The notes under the pieces are model-generated. The model ran no database searches and was not told the DNA's origin. It saw only the letters and a list, made by a program, of their open reading frames with translations. This document shows, piece after piece, positions 1 to 7,107 of a DNA stretch of 11,801 bases. This DNA is from Chitinophagaceae bacterium. GTDB taxonomy: Bacteria; Bacteroidota; Bacteroidia; Chitinophagales; Chitinophagaceae. Every line of letters begins with the position of its first letter. Position 1 is the first letter of the stretch. The stretch lies in NCBI GenBank assembly GCA_947447815.1, contig CANFLJ010000023.1, positions 1 through 11,801 of the forward strand, given 5' to 3'. A program made the translations under genes and the position numbers.

Positions 1-1
1 A

Positions 2-1477
2 GCTGCTACTAAATCAAATATGCGAATAGCCATATTTGCTTCATTTTTAATATTAAATATTCTCAGCCTTTACTATCCTGTATTTACCTTAGTGGCTATG
101 GCCACCGCTCTTGGTTGGTTTGCTTATTTATTAAAAGATCACGTTCCGGTAATTAATAAAGAAGAAAGTAATTATAGCCGCGAATTCTGGATGTTTATTG
201 CTTCCATGATTTTCTTTCTGGCAGGAATAATAATCATTGCCAAAACTTCTGTTCCTATTTATAATAAGATATTCAATCAGAATATTGCACCACCCGAAGA
301 TAGAGAGTTTGAATATAACAGGGTACAGGTGTTTATAGCTATTGTCATTGGAATACTTACTGCAGTTACCCAATACCTCAAGTACAAGATGACTGATGAT
401 ATGTATTTTGGTAGAAAAATATTTCGTTCTACCGTGCTATCAGTTTGTATCGCTGCCTTTATCAGTATCAGGGGTAATATCAGTTACGATAGACAAGGAA
501 TGGGCTTTCTGATAGCGATTCATGTGGCCATTTTTGCTGCAGTGTATGCTATTGTTGCTAACGCAAATTATATCGTTAAGGTTTTAAAGGGAAACATGAA
601 ACTGGCAGGAGCCTCTCTTTCTCATATAGGCTTTGGTATGGTCTTGTTGGGCATTTTAATATCTTCTTCTAAAAAGACTATTCTAAGTAACAACGTTACA
701 GGTATTGCAGTCTTCCAGAAAAGCAAAATGGAAGACCCTGCCGAGAATATTACTCTTTTCAAAGGTATTCCTACCGATATGGGTAAGTACATAGTGACCT
801 ATGCTAATGATACTTTTAATAACTACGAAAGAAAGAGATTCTTTAAAATTGACTTTAAAAGTAAATACAGTAAAGAAACATTTTCTGTTTATCCAGATAT
901 AGCTAAAAACAACAAGGGAATGGAAGGCTTTGCCGCTAATCCCGATTCCAAGCATTATTTAACTAAAGATGTATTTGTTTATATTTCTGCTTTTGAAGAA
1001 AATAAGAAGGACGATACGGCTACATTCCGAAATAATGCAATGAAAGTAGGTGATACTACATTCTATAGCAATGGTATGCTGGTGTTGAACAGTATTAAAC
1101 TAAATCCTACTGATATCCCTTCAAGAATCAGATTAAAGGATACCACTTTAATTCTGGATATGACTGTCATAACCAAAGATGGCAGAAAATTCCCTGCTTA
1201 TCCTGGTATAACATTGCATAATAATACGATGGATCAATTGACAGATACCGTGATTGCTCAAAACCTGGTATTGAAGTTCAATAAAATGGTCGATCCTAAA
1301 GAAGGTAAAATAGAAGTGGGCGTAAAAGAAAGCAAAGCGTTGACCAACTTGGTTACCTTAAAAGTGATAGAATTTCCAATGATCAATCTCTTGTGGTTAG
1401 GAGTAATTGTTATGGTCTTGGGTATGATATTCGCCGTAATCCAAAGACTAAAAATAGATAAACGCACTTATAAGTAA
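2..1477 (+). CDS. Cytochrome c heme lyase, CcmF/CcsA-like, C-terminal part (5' partial)
   Basis: This is the C-terminal part of a membrane protein of the CcmF/CcsA family, which attaches heme to apocytochrome c on the outer face of the inner membrane. The frame is open to the left edge with no stop before the ATG at 20, so the start lies outside the window; numbering here is from that ATG. Hydrophobic segments sit near residues 1-30, 56-78, 102-119, 135-150, 162-186, 197-215 and 453-475. SREFWMFIAS followed by a TSVPIYNKIF segment, and NRVQVFIAIVIG, match conserved CcmF stretches. SHIGFGMVLLGI (H202) resembles the conserved histidine helix of CcmF. A long non-membrane segment (about 220-450), probably periplasmic, precedes the last helix, as in CcmF. 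Full-length members run to about 800 residues or more, so roughly half is missing. CcsA and CcmF annotations are used interchangeably for these proteins in Bacteroidota, so I give no symbol. Confidence 0.85.
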   Translation, partial: AATKSNMRIAIFASFLILNILSLYYPVFTLVAMATALGWFAYLLKDHVPVINKEESNYSREFWMFIASMIFFLAGIIIIAKTSVPIYNKIFNQNIAPPEDREFEYNRVQVFIAIVIGILTAVTQYLKYKMTDDMYFGRKIFRSTVLSVCIAAFISIRGNISYDRQGMGFLIAIHVAIFAAVYAIVANANYIVKVLKGNMKLAGASLSHIGFGMVLLGILISSSKKTILSNNVTGIAVFQKSKMEDPAENITLFKGIPTDMGKYIVTYANDTFNNYERKRFFKIDFKSKYSKETFSVYPDIAKNNKGMEGFAANPDSKHYLTKDVFVYISAFEENKKDDTATFRNNAMKVGDTTFYSNGMLVLNSIKLNPTDIPSRIRLKDTTLILDMTVITKDGRKFPAYPGITLHNNTMDQLTDTVIAQNLVLKFNKMVDPKEGKIEVGVKESKALTNLVTLKVIEFPMINLLWLGVIVMVLGMIFAVIQRLKIDKRTYK

Positions 1478-1522
1478 GTCCAGTGGTTTATTACTGAAAA
1501 TGGAATAATGTATTCTGCATTT

Positions 1523-1560
1523 CATTATCAAATTATCATATTATCAAATTGTCACATTAG
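1523..1560. repeat. Short word repeat (TTATCAAAT/TTATCATAT type)
   Basis: The gap after the heme lyase gene holds a run of near-identical words of 9-10 bases: TTATCAAA, TTATCATA, TTATCAAAT, TTGTCACAT. The unit is A/T-rich and degenerate. Similar tracts are common between genes in Bacteroidota, which I know from experience of such genomes. It has no coding sense and no clear hairpin with a T tract. Confidence 0.5.
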
Positions 1561-1633
1561 TATTTAACGCCTCATTAAGGTTACATTTAAGCTTTATTTG
1601 TATCAATCCTAACGAACATTTATATTCGTGGTA

Positions 1634-2245
1634 ATGATGGTTAATAAACATACTTTTATTTACTGCTTCATACTCCTTGTTGGTCTATTCATTAGCCATA
1701 ATGCCATAGCCCAACATAGTCAGTACGATACCATTAAAGTACAAGCCATTATCACCGCCGAAGGAGATACTATTCCTTATGCATCTTTGCCGCATCTTTG
1801 GTTATATAGTCACATGTCTCGCGAAGCCCGAAAAAGGAGGGAGGCCTGGACCCGATTGCGCAATGCAGTTTATGTTACGTATCCTTATGCTATTTCAGCA
1901 TCCCGGATCATCAATGATATCAATGCAAAACTGGTAGGGGTTACAGACAAAAAGAAAAGAAAAGCAATCATTCATACCAGAGAAAAAGAATTAAAGAAAG
2001 AATTTGCTGACCGACTTACGCAACTATCTACCTATCAGGGCAAGGTGTTAATGAAACTTATCTATCGCGAAACGGGCAATAACTGTTATGAAATTATTGA
2101 AGAATACAAAGGCTGGTTTACTGCTGCTTTCTGGCAAACAGTAGCAAGGGTGTTTGGTAATAATCTAAAACAGGATTACGACCCACTTGGCGAAGACCAG
2201 GAAATGGAAACCATTGTAAAAGAAGTAGCCAAGATGTATAAATAA
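1634..2245 (+). CDS. DUF4294 domain-containing secreted protein
   Basis: I recognise this as a DUF4294 family protein, a Bacteroidota family without a known function. It is 203 residues from the ATG at 1634. The frame also allows a GTG at 1628 and an ATG at 1637; an ATG gives the best signal peptide, so 1634 or 1637 is preferred. Residues 1-27 look like a signal peptide: charged start, hydrophobic core FIYCFILLVGLFI, and a cleavage-like site after NAIAQ. The mature part starts with a conserved beta-rich stretch (DTIKVQAIITAEGDTIPYAS). A basic helical segment follows (SREARKRREAWTRLRNAVYVTYPYA), then a long charged helix, and then RETGNNCYEIIEEYKGWFTAAFWQ near residues 145-169, which I regard as the family hallmark. 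No enzyme motif is visible. It lies 156 bp after the heme lyase gene in the same direction, so co-transcription is possible but not shown. Confidence 0.85.
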   Translation: MMVNKHTFIYCFILLVGLFISHNAIAQHSQYDTIKVQAIITAEGDTIPYASLPHLWLYSHMSREARKRREAWTRLRNAVYVTYPYAISASRIINDINAKLVGVTDKKKRKAIIHTREKELKKEFADRLTQLSTYQGKVLMKLIYRETGNNCYEIIEEYKGWFTAAFWQTVARVFGNNLKQDYDPLGEDQEMETIVKEVAKMYK

Positions 2246-2247
2246 GT

Positions 2248-2271
2248 GTGCTTAAAATATCCACTAAGCAC
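2248..2271 (+). terminator. Possible hairpin after the DUF4294 gene
   Basis: A 7-bp perfect stem, GTGCTTA paired with TAAGCAC around a 10-nt loop, lies directly after the stop codon of the DUF4294 gene. It is followed by TCTT and then A-rich sequence, not a strong T tract, so intrinsic termination is only a possibility. Confidence 0.25.
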
Positions 2272-2419
2272 TCTTAAAACAATCAAACAGCTTGCATCTT
2301 ATACCAACAGACTTAATAAAATGGGGAGAATAGTAATTGTAAATCCTCGGGTTTTATTCCCCTCTCTTTCGGTCAACTGTAAGGACACAAGTTAATTTGT
2401 AACGTAATCGTCTAAAATT

Positions 2420-2562
2420 CGCTTAATCACCCGTTCATACACAAGCCACATCAGTCGGTCCGGTTTTGGCGTGAGCCAAAATGTTGAGATCACCGAAGGT
2501 GACGAGACAAGGGGCGGGTGCAGTGGTGGTGTATGAACAAAAGCCAGCCGGCTATGAGGCAA
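2420..2562 (+). repeat. Structured repeat SR1 (candidate structured RNA), copy 1
   Basis: A 143-nt element whose first 69 nt are identical to copy 2 (3408-3549). Visible pairings are: a closing stem GTTCATACAC (2433-2442) with GTGTATGAAC (2529-2538), extended after an internal loop by CCAC (2446-2449) with GTGG (2523-2526); hairpin 1, TTTTGGC-GTGA-GCCAAAA (2464-2481); hairpin 2, TCACC-GAA-GGTGA (2490-2502); and a small 3' hairpin, AGCC-AGCC-GGCT (2542-2553). CACCC (2428-2432) can also pair with GGGTG (2516-2520), which would make a pseudoknot with the closing stem. The GTGA loop is a GNRA tetraloop only when read on the plus strand, which favours a plus-strand transcript. I do not recognise a known RNA family. 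No start codon accompanies the open frame through it, so coding is unlikely. Confidence 0.7.
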
Positions 2563-2783
2563 GCTCTCGAATGCCTGTTTTCAATAACAATTCAGGACAT
2601 TTTAGTAAATTACAGAATAAATTTTAAGAGTTATTTTTCTTAAACGATGTGCCCTAACAGTAGTTTTGGAGGGTTGGGGTGGCAGAATTCCCTGCTGACC
2701 CTAACGCAATTACATAAGAAAGTTATTAAGTCCCCTAAGTCCCAATAGTCCCTTGTATTCAATAATTACCTCCAACTCGCCAC
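2563..2783. other. Gene-free spacer between SR1 and array A
   Basis: I see no gene here. The stretch contains a match to the Bacteroidota -7 motif TAnnTTTG (TAGTTTTG at 2661-2668) but no partner -33 element, and a word repeat, AAGTCCCCT/AAGTCCCAAT/AGTCCCTTG, at 2727-2754. The rest is A/T-rich with no strong inverted repeat. Confidence 0.5.
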
Positions 2784-3222
2784 AGTTTGCAATATATCAA
2801 TCTATAGATGCTCCTTTTTGATAACAGTTGGGTAGATTTTAAGTACAGTACCGGAAAAATCGACTATAGTTGCTATTCCATCATTGATAGTTGAAGAGAT
2901 ATTGATTACAGTTGCACTAAAATCTATCACAGTTGGGCAGATTTCAATTACAGTTGCTTGTTTTTGGTAACAGATGGCAAGAAATCGTCAACAGTTGAGC
3001 TCTTTTTTCAACTAGTTGACCATAAATCCATATTAGTTGGTCATATATCGATAATAGATGACCGAAAATCAATGGTAGTTGATCGAATATCGATAATAGA
3101 TGACCCGAAATTTATAATAGATGCCAATATATCAACAGTAGTTGCCGTCTGACACTAATAGTTCAGCATATATTCAAAGTAGATTGCTCCAAATCAATAG
3201 TAATTGGTTTTAAATGGAATTA
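2784..3222. repeat. Tandem repeat array A, 21-bp period, about 20 degenerate units
   Basis: The anchor AGTTG or AGATG recurs at 2806, 2826, 2847 (AGTAC), 2868, 2889, 2910, 2931, 2952, 2972, 2993, 3014, 3035, 3056, 3077, 3098, 3119, 3140, 3160 (AGTTC), 3181 (AGATT) and 3202 (AATTG), with a weaker first unit at 2784 (AGTTT). Nearly all steps are exactly 21 bp; the exceptions are three 20-bp steps and one 22-bp step. The consensus is AGTTG, about five variable bases, then AAATC and RATAAT. Units 3035-3076 and 3077-3118 look like a recent 42-bp duplication. The 20- and 22-bp units break any single reading frame, and stops occur, so the array is probably non-coding. It is not a CRISPR: units are contiguous and degenerate, without spacers. 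Confidence 0.85.
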
Positions 3223-3407
3223 CTTCCTTCTATCAATTGCAAAGAGTCTTCCCTTATCTATAACAAACACAGTTCAAATCAAAAGGGTTATACCAATTTT
3301 CCGAATAAAGTGCCAATAAAATTCTTTTAAAACGCTAAAATTTTAAAGTGTTTTGTGCTTATTATTTATATGATAATGTTAGGGTAATATATTAATGAGC
3401 TTATATC
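3223..3407. other. Gene-free A/T-rich spacer between array A and SR2
   Basis: No gene is visible. The only structure I see is an imperfect hairpin, AAAACGCT with AGTGTTTT around an A/T loop near 3330-3356, containing one G-T pair. I assign it no function. Confidence 0.4.
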
Positions 3408-3549
3408 CGCTTAATCACCCGTTCATACACAAGCCACATCAGTCGGTCCGGTTTTGGCGTGAGCCAAAATGTTGAGCCCACTTTAGTGGGAGAGACAAGG
3501 AGCGGGTGCAGTGGTGGTGTATGAACAGAGCCTGTCGGCTATGAGACAA
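3408..3549 (+). repeat. Structured repeat SR2 (candidate structured RNA), copy 2
   Basis: This is the second copy of the element at 2420-2562, on the same strand and 142 nt long. It keeps the closing stem (3421-3430 with 3517-3526), hairpin 1 with its GTGA loop (3452-3469), the CACCC/GGGTG pairing (3416-3420 with 3504-3508) and the 3' hairpin AGCC-TGTC-GGCT (3529-3540). The 15-nt hairpin 2 has a different sequence, CCCACT-TT-AGTGGG (3477-3490), in place of TCACC-GAA-GGTGA, yet still forms a strong stem. Changes in sequence with pairing kept point to selection on structure, or to repeated turnover of a palindromic insert. Outside hairpin 2 and the 3' end only one base differs up to the closing stem. 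Confidence 0.7.
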
Positions 3550-3666
3550 AATCTTAAATGAAGTGACCTTTCAAAAAAAGTTTTAGCTTATACAAATCGG
3601 CTCATTATTAGGTTAATTGGTATTATTTATAAGCTTAACCATCATTTTAATGGTTAGTTTCATGTT

Positions 3667-3918
3667 CCAATCGTTTCCCATCGTATCCCGACCGTTTCAT
3701 AAGGTGCGCCGATGCTTTCAAATCGTATCCCGATGTTTTCCCACCGCATTCCGATCGTTTGATAAGGTGCGCCGATGTTTTCCCATCATATCCCGAATGT
3801 TGCACATCGTATCCCGATGTTTTCGTATCATATCAAGAGCGTTTCAGATAATATCCCGAGCGTTTCAAGGCGAGTTCCGTCTCTTTCCTGTTATGTTCCG
3901 ACGATACTTTACTAGCGC
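3667..3918. repeat. Tandem repeat array B, exact 21-bp period, 12 units
   Basis: The anchor CCGA (or a one- or two-base variant) recurs at 3667, 3688, 3709, 3730, 3751, 3772, 3793, 3814, 3835, 3856, 3877 and 3898, every step being exactly 21 bp. The consensus is CCGATS, KTTTC, then MMATCGTATC. A 63-bp higher-order repeat is visible: the block at 3688-3750 and the block at 3751-3813 both hold the variant unit with ATAAGGTGCG in the same place. The plus strand can be read without a stop from ATG 3650 to 3928 as a seven-residue pattern (F-x-I-V-S-R-x), but other frames are open over most of the array too, so I treat this as a by-product of the period. Array A has the same period and a different consensus. 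Confidence 0.85.
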
Positions 3919-3937
3919 AGGTCTCTGACCTGTGCTA
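3913..3937. repeat. 11-bp palindrome at the end of array B
   Basis: TAGCGCAGGTC (3913-3923), a 3-nt loop TCT, and GACCTGTGCTA (3927-3937) form an 11-bp stem with a single G-T pair. It lies about 90 bp beyond the uvrA stop codon on the far side from the gene. No T tract follows on either strand, so it may be a dispersed palindromic element and not an intrinsic terminator. Confidence 0.55.
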
Positions 3938-3951
3938 CTTGTTACTTATTC

Positions 3952-3977
3952 ATAAATTTAGATATATATAAATTTAT
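3952..3977. repeat. A/T inverted repeat downstream of uvrA
   Basis: ATAAATTTA and TAAATTTAT form a perfect 9-bp inverted repeat around an 8-nt loop. It sits between the end of uvrA (minus strand) and array B. It could help end uvrA transcription, but it is A/T-only and weak. Confidence 0.35.
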
Positions 3978-4025
3978 ACTTGATAATCAATGTATTTATA
4001 TTGTCAGTTAATACAAACTATTTTC

Positions 4026-6878
4026 CTACATAAACTTACCTGTTACACTCCCCTTTGCCTTCTTCAGATCGGTAGGAGTACCGGCAAATACCAGTTCGCC
4101 TCCACCAATTCCGGCCTCCGGACCAAGGTCTATTACCCAGTCTGCATTTCGAATTACGTCGGTATTATGCTCTATAACAATCAAAGTATGCCCCTGATTG
4201 ACCAGTGCATTGAAAGAATTGAGCAGCTTTTGTATATCATGAAAGTGCAATCCGGTGGTTGGTTCATCAAAGATGAAGAGGATATGGGAGTTGCTTTTGC
4301 TCTTTCCCAGGAAGGAGGCCAGCTTCACTCTTTGCGCCTCGCCACCCGATAGGGTATCGCTGCTCTGTCCCAGTTTTATGTATCCCAACCCTACTTCCTG
4401 CAGTGGGAGTATAGCATTGTAAACGTTCTTTTCGTCCTTGAAGAAGGTTAGTGCGTCATCCACACTTAGTTCCAGTATATCGTGAATACTCTTTTGCAGG
4501 TAGGTTACTTCCAGCACGTCATCCTTAAATCTTTTGCCTCCACATACCTCGCAGGTAAGGTGTACATCTGCCAGAAACTGCATCTCTACCACTTGTTCTC
4601 CTTCTCCCTTGCAGGCATCACATCGGCCACCATCTACGTTGAAACTGAAGTGCTTAGGTAAATAGCCTCTTATTTTAGCCAAAGGTTGTGAGGCGTACAG
4701 ATCTCTAATGCCATCGTAAGCTTTGATATAGGTAACGGGATTGCTTCGGGAAGACTTACCAATAGGGTTCTGGTCTATCATCTCTATCTGATCGATGATA
4801 GCGGTATCGCCACTGATGGCCTTGTGCAACCCGGTTTTGTCGGCCGCTTCGCCTTTCAGCTTCATCATAGCAGGGTAGAGAATCTGTTTTACCAGGGTGG
4901 TTTTACCACTACCGCTCACCCCACTTACTACGGTCATGATGTTTAGCGGGAACTCTACGGTGATGTTTTTCAGATTATTCTGTCTTGCACCCTCTACTAT
5001 TATCTTCCTGCTCCATGCACGTACCTTGTGCTGGTCTATCTTCAGCTCTCCTTTAAGGTATTTACCTGTAAGACTATTTTTATTGGCAATCAACGACTTA
5101 TAATCTCCTGATGCAATTACTTCTCCACCAAGGTGCGATGCCAGCGGCCCCATGTCTATTATGTGATCGGCCTCGCGCATCATCAGCTCGTCGTGTTCTA
5201 CCACCACGACTGTATTGCCCAAATCCCGAAGCTCTTTGAGTACTTTAATCAGGTTTTCGGTATCTCTGTTGTGCAATCCAATGGATGGTTCGTCCAGTAT
5301 ATAGAGGGAATTAGTCAGGTTGCTACCCAGACTACGGGTAAGCTGTATCCGCTGACTCTCTCCACCACTGAGCGTGTTGGCCAGTCGATTGAGGGTTAAG
5401 TAACCCAAACCTACCTGAATTATCACTTTTAGGCGTTGTTCTATCTCAGTCAGTATTCTAACGGTTACTTTCTGTTCGTATTCGGTTAATACAAGATCAT
5501 TCAGCCATTGGTAAAGATCGTTGATAGGCATCATGCTCAGCTCGCCGATATGCTTGTCTTTTATTTTAATATATAAAGCCTCTCTTCTTAATCTATATCC
5601 TTGACAATCAGTACAATTTGTTTTTCCTCTATACCTGCTCTGCATTACCCTGTATTGTACCTTGTAAAGGTTTTGTTCTACTTCTTTAAAGAAGTCGTCG
5701 ATGCCCTCGGAGTATCTGTCGCCCTTCCATAGTAGCTGGTACTGTTCGGGACTAAGATCGATAATGGGCTTGTGGATAGGGAAGCCATTTTTGGCGGAGG
5801 CCTTGATGAAATGATCTTTCCATAATCCCATCTTTTCTCCTTTCCATGGGGCTACTGCACCCTCAAATACGCTTAAAAGCTTGTTGGGAATCACCAGGTC
5901 TTCGTCTATACCCAGCGTTTGACTGAATCCCTCGCAGGTAGGACAGGCTCCAAAAGGATTGTTGAAAGAGAATAAGTTAGGAACGGGCTCCTCGAAAGTG
6001 ATGCCGTCCAGTTCAAACTTGTTGCTGAACAGGTGTTCTTTGCCTTCTACATCTACATGAACGATACCATCACCCTCAAAAAAGGCGGTCCCAATGGAGT
6101 CGGATAGGCGGTGAATATCTTCCTCTTCCATCTCCTTGGTAACGATTCTATCAATTAAAACAAAAGAAGTATTCTTTTTTGTATCTGATTGATTATCAGT
6201 TGATATTAATTTACTTAGTTCTTTATCAGAAAGCTCCAGCAATTCTTCAATTCTCTTTAGGGTGATACTGTTTTCCTTCTTCTTTTCGGAAATAGCGATC
6301 CTGCTAAAGCCCTTTTGCATCAGGATATTCAGTTCCTCTTTCAGATTCCTGTGTGCATGATGCTTGATGGTAACCAGTATCATTACCTTCTTGCCATCGG
6401 GTAAAGACTGTATGAATTTGATTACATCATCCACATCTTGCTTTATTACTTCCTGTCCGCTAATTGGTGAGATGGTCTTACCTATCTTAGCATAGAGGAG
6501 ACGGAGGTATTCGTATATTTCCGTCATACTTCCTACTGTGCTTCTTGGAGTTCGGGTGATTACTTTCTGTTCTATAGCAATTGCCGGACATAACCCCTTG
6601 ATAAAGTCGACATCGGGTTTTACCATACGGGCCATAAACTGACGGGCATAAGCACTTAAACTTTCTGCATATCTCCTCTGACCCTCAGCAAATAAGGTAT
6701 CGATGGTAAGGGATGATTTTCCACTACCACTCACCCCAGTAACTACTATTAGTTTATTACGAGGAAAATCGACAGTTACATTCTTTAAATTATGGGTTCT
6801 GGCACCCTGAATGTGAATATTCTGCTGCAGGTTTGAAGCTGCTACTTTATTTATATCAACTATTTCTTGTTTCAACAT
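4026..6878 (-). CDS. uvrA: Excinuclease ABC subunit A (UvrA)
   Basis: UvrA is the damage-sensing ATPase of nucleotide excision repair; it scans DNA as a dimer and loads UvrB. The protein has 950 residues, the normal length. It carries two ABC ATPase modules: Walker A GVSGSGKSS (48-56) and GVSGSGKTT (653-661); signatures LSGGESQR (503-510) and LSGGEAQR (843-850); Walker B LDEP (528-531) and FDEP (870-873). Four-cysteine zinc sites are formed by C312/C315 with C422/C425 and by C753/C756 with C776/C779, the latter in the DNA-binding C-terminal module. The segment between about 115 and 300 corresponds to the UvrB-binding region and is full length, so this is not the shortened UvrA2 type. That segment lacks the CPxH and CPxCG cysteines of E. 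coli UvrA, which I believe is usual in Bacteroidota. The ATG at 6878 fits the family start. The gene is divergent from the sigma factor gene. Confidence 0.97.
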   Translation of the reverse strand: MLKQEIVDINKVAASNLQQNIHIQGARTHNLKNVTVDFPRNKLIVVTGVSGSGKSSLTIDTLFAEGQRRYAESLSAYARQFMARMVKPDVDFIKGLCPAIAIEQKVITRTPRSTVGSMTEIYEYLRLLYAKIGKTISPISGQEVIKQDVDDVIKFIQSLPDGKKVMILVTIKHHAHRNLKEELNILMQKGFSRIAISEKKKENSITLKRIEELLELSDKELSKLISTDNQSDTKKNTSFVLIDRIVTKEMEEEDIHRLSDSIGTAFFEGDGIVHVDVEGKEHLFSNKFELDGITFEEPVPNLFSFNNPFGACPTCEGFSQTLGIDEDLVIPNKLLSVFEGAVAPWKGEKMGLWKDHFIKASAKNGFPIHKPIIDLSPEQYQLLWKGDRYSEGIDDFFKEVEQNLYKVQYRVMQSRYRGKTNCTDCQGYRLRREALYIKIKDKHIGELSMMPINDLYQWLNDLVLTEYEQKVTVRILTEIEQRLKVIIQVGLGYLTLNRLANTLSGGESQRIQLTRSLGSNLTNSLYILDEPSIGLHNRDTENLIKVLKELRDLGNTVVVVEHDELMMREADHIIDMGPLASHLGGEVIASGDYKSLIANKNSLTGKYLKGELKIDQHKVRAWSRKIIVEGARQNNLKNITVEFPLNIMTVVSGVSGSGKTTLVKQILYPAMMKLKGEAADKTGLHKAISGDTAIIDQIEMIDQNPIGKSSRSNPVTYIKAYDGIRDLYASQPLAKIRGYLPKHFSFNVDGGRCDACKGEGEQVVEMQFLADVHLTCEVCGGKRFKDDVLEVTYLQKSIHDILELSVDDALTFFKDEKNVYNAILPLQEVGLGYIKLGQSSDTLSGGEAQRVKLASFLGKSKSNSHILFIFDEPTTGLHFHDIQKLLNSFNALVNQGHTLIVIEHNTDVIRNADWVIDLGPEAGIGGGELVFAGTPTDLKKAKGSVTGKFM

Positions 6879-6956
6879 CGCAACAAATTAAACAATTTAC
6901 TCTGAATTACTTAAAGAAAAATACCAAAACATGTGAATATAGTAGTATGTTGTAAA

Positions 6957-6964
6957 TACTTTTG
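6957..6964 (+). promoter_or_regulatory. Possible Bacteroidota -7 promoter motif
   Basis: TACTTTTG fits the Bacteroidota -7 consensus TAnnTTTG in the 229-bp divergent gap between uvrA and the sigma factor gene. I cannot see a matching -33 TTG at the right distance, and it lies about 140 bp before the chosen sigma factor start, so this is only a candidate. Confidence 0.2.
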
Positions 6965-7107
6965 AACAATGTGGGGTAAATTTTCCCTACGAATGTAAAC
7001 AACTCTATTTTCGGTACGCAATTCAAACAAATGGTTTGGACTAATGTTTGAATGCTTACCCAACTTCCTATCCTTTTTTTAGCTAATTGAAAAAAAACAC
7101 ACAGGCT

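Noticed and set aside
2408..2536. Open frame through structured repeat 1, and the same frame in copy 2, ending in a shared GCSGGV tail
   Set aside because: The frame has no start codon in either copy, and the visible base-pairing explains the conservation better. The minus-strand frame is also open in part, but a one-base indel between copies breaks it.
2433..2538. Integron attC site
   Set aside because: attC sites begin with RYYYAAC and end with GTTRRRY. Here GTT is at the left end and AAC at the right end, the opposite polarity, and no integrase gene is present.
2420..2562. Insertion sequence or transposase remnant
   Set aside because: No transposase-like peptide is visible on either strand, and no target duplication can be seen at the edges of the two copies.
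2958..3152. Open frame inside array A giving 64 residues with a seven-residue pattern
   Set aside because: It starts with TTG, covers only part of the array, and 20-bp units on either side shift the frame. The pattern follows from the 21-bp period.
2784..3918. CRISPR array
   Set aside because: Units are contiguous and degenerate, with no constant repeat plus unique spacer and no cas gene in the window.
3990..5399. Plus-strand open frames opposite uvrA
   Set aside because: They are shadows of the uvrA coding strand; their translations show no domain, while the minus strand gives a complete UvrA.
7087..7107. TTG start of the sigma factor seven codons upstream
   Set aside because: The added residues KKNTQA are low in information, and relatives begin at the ATG at 7108.
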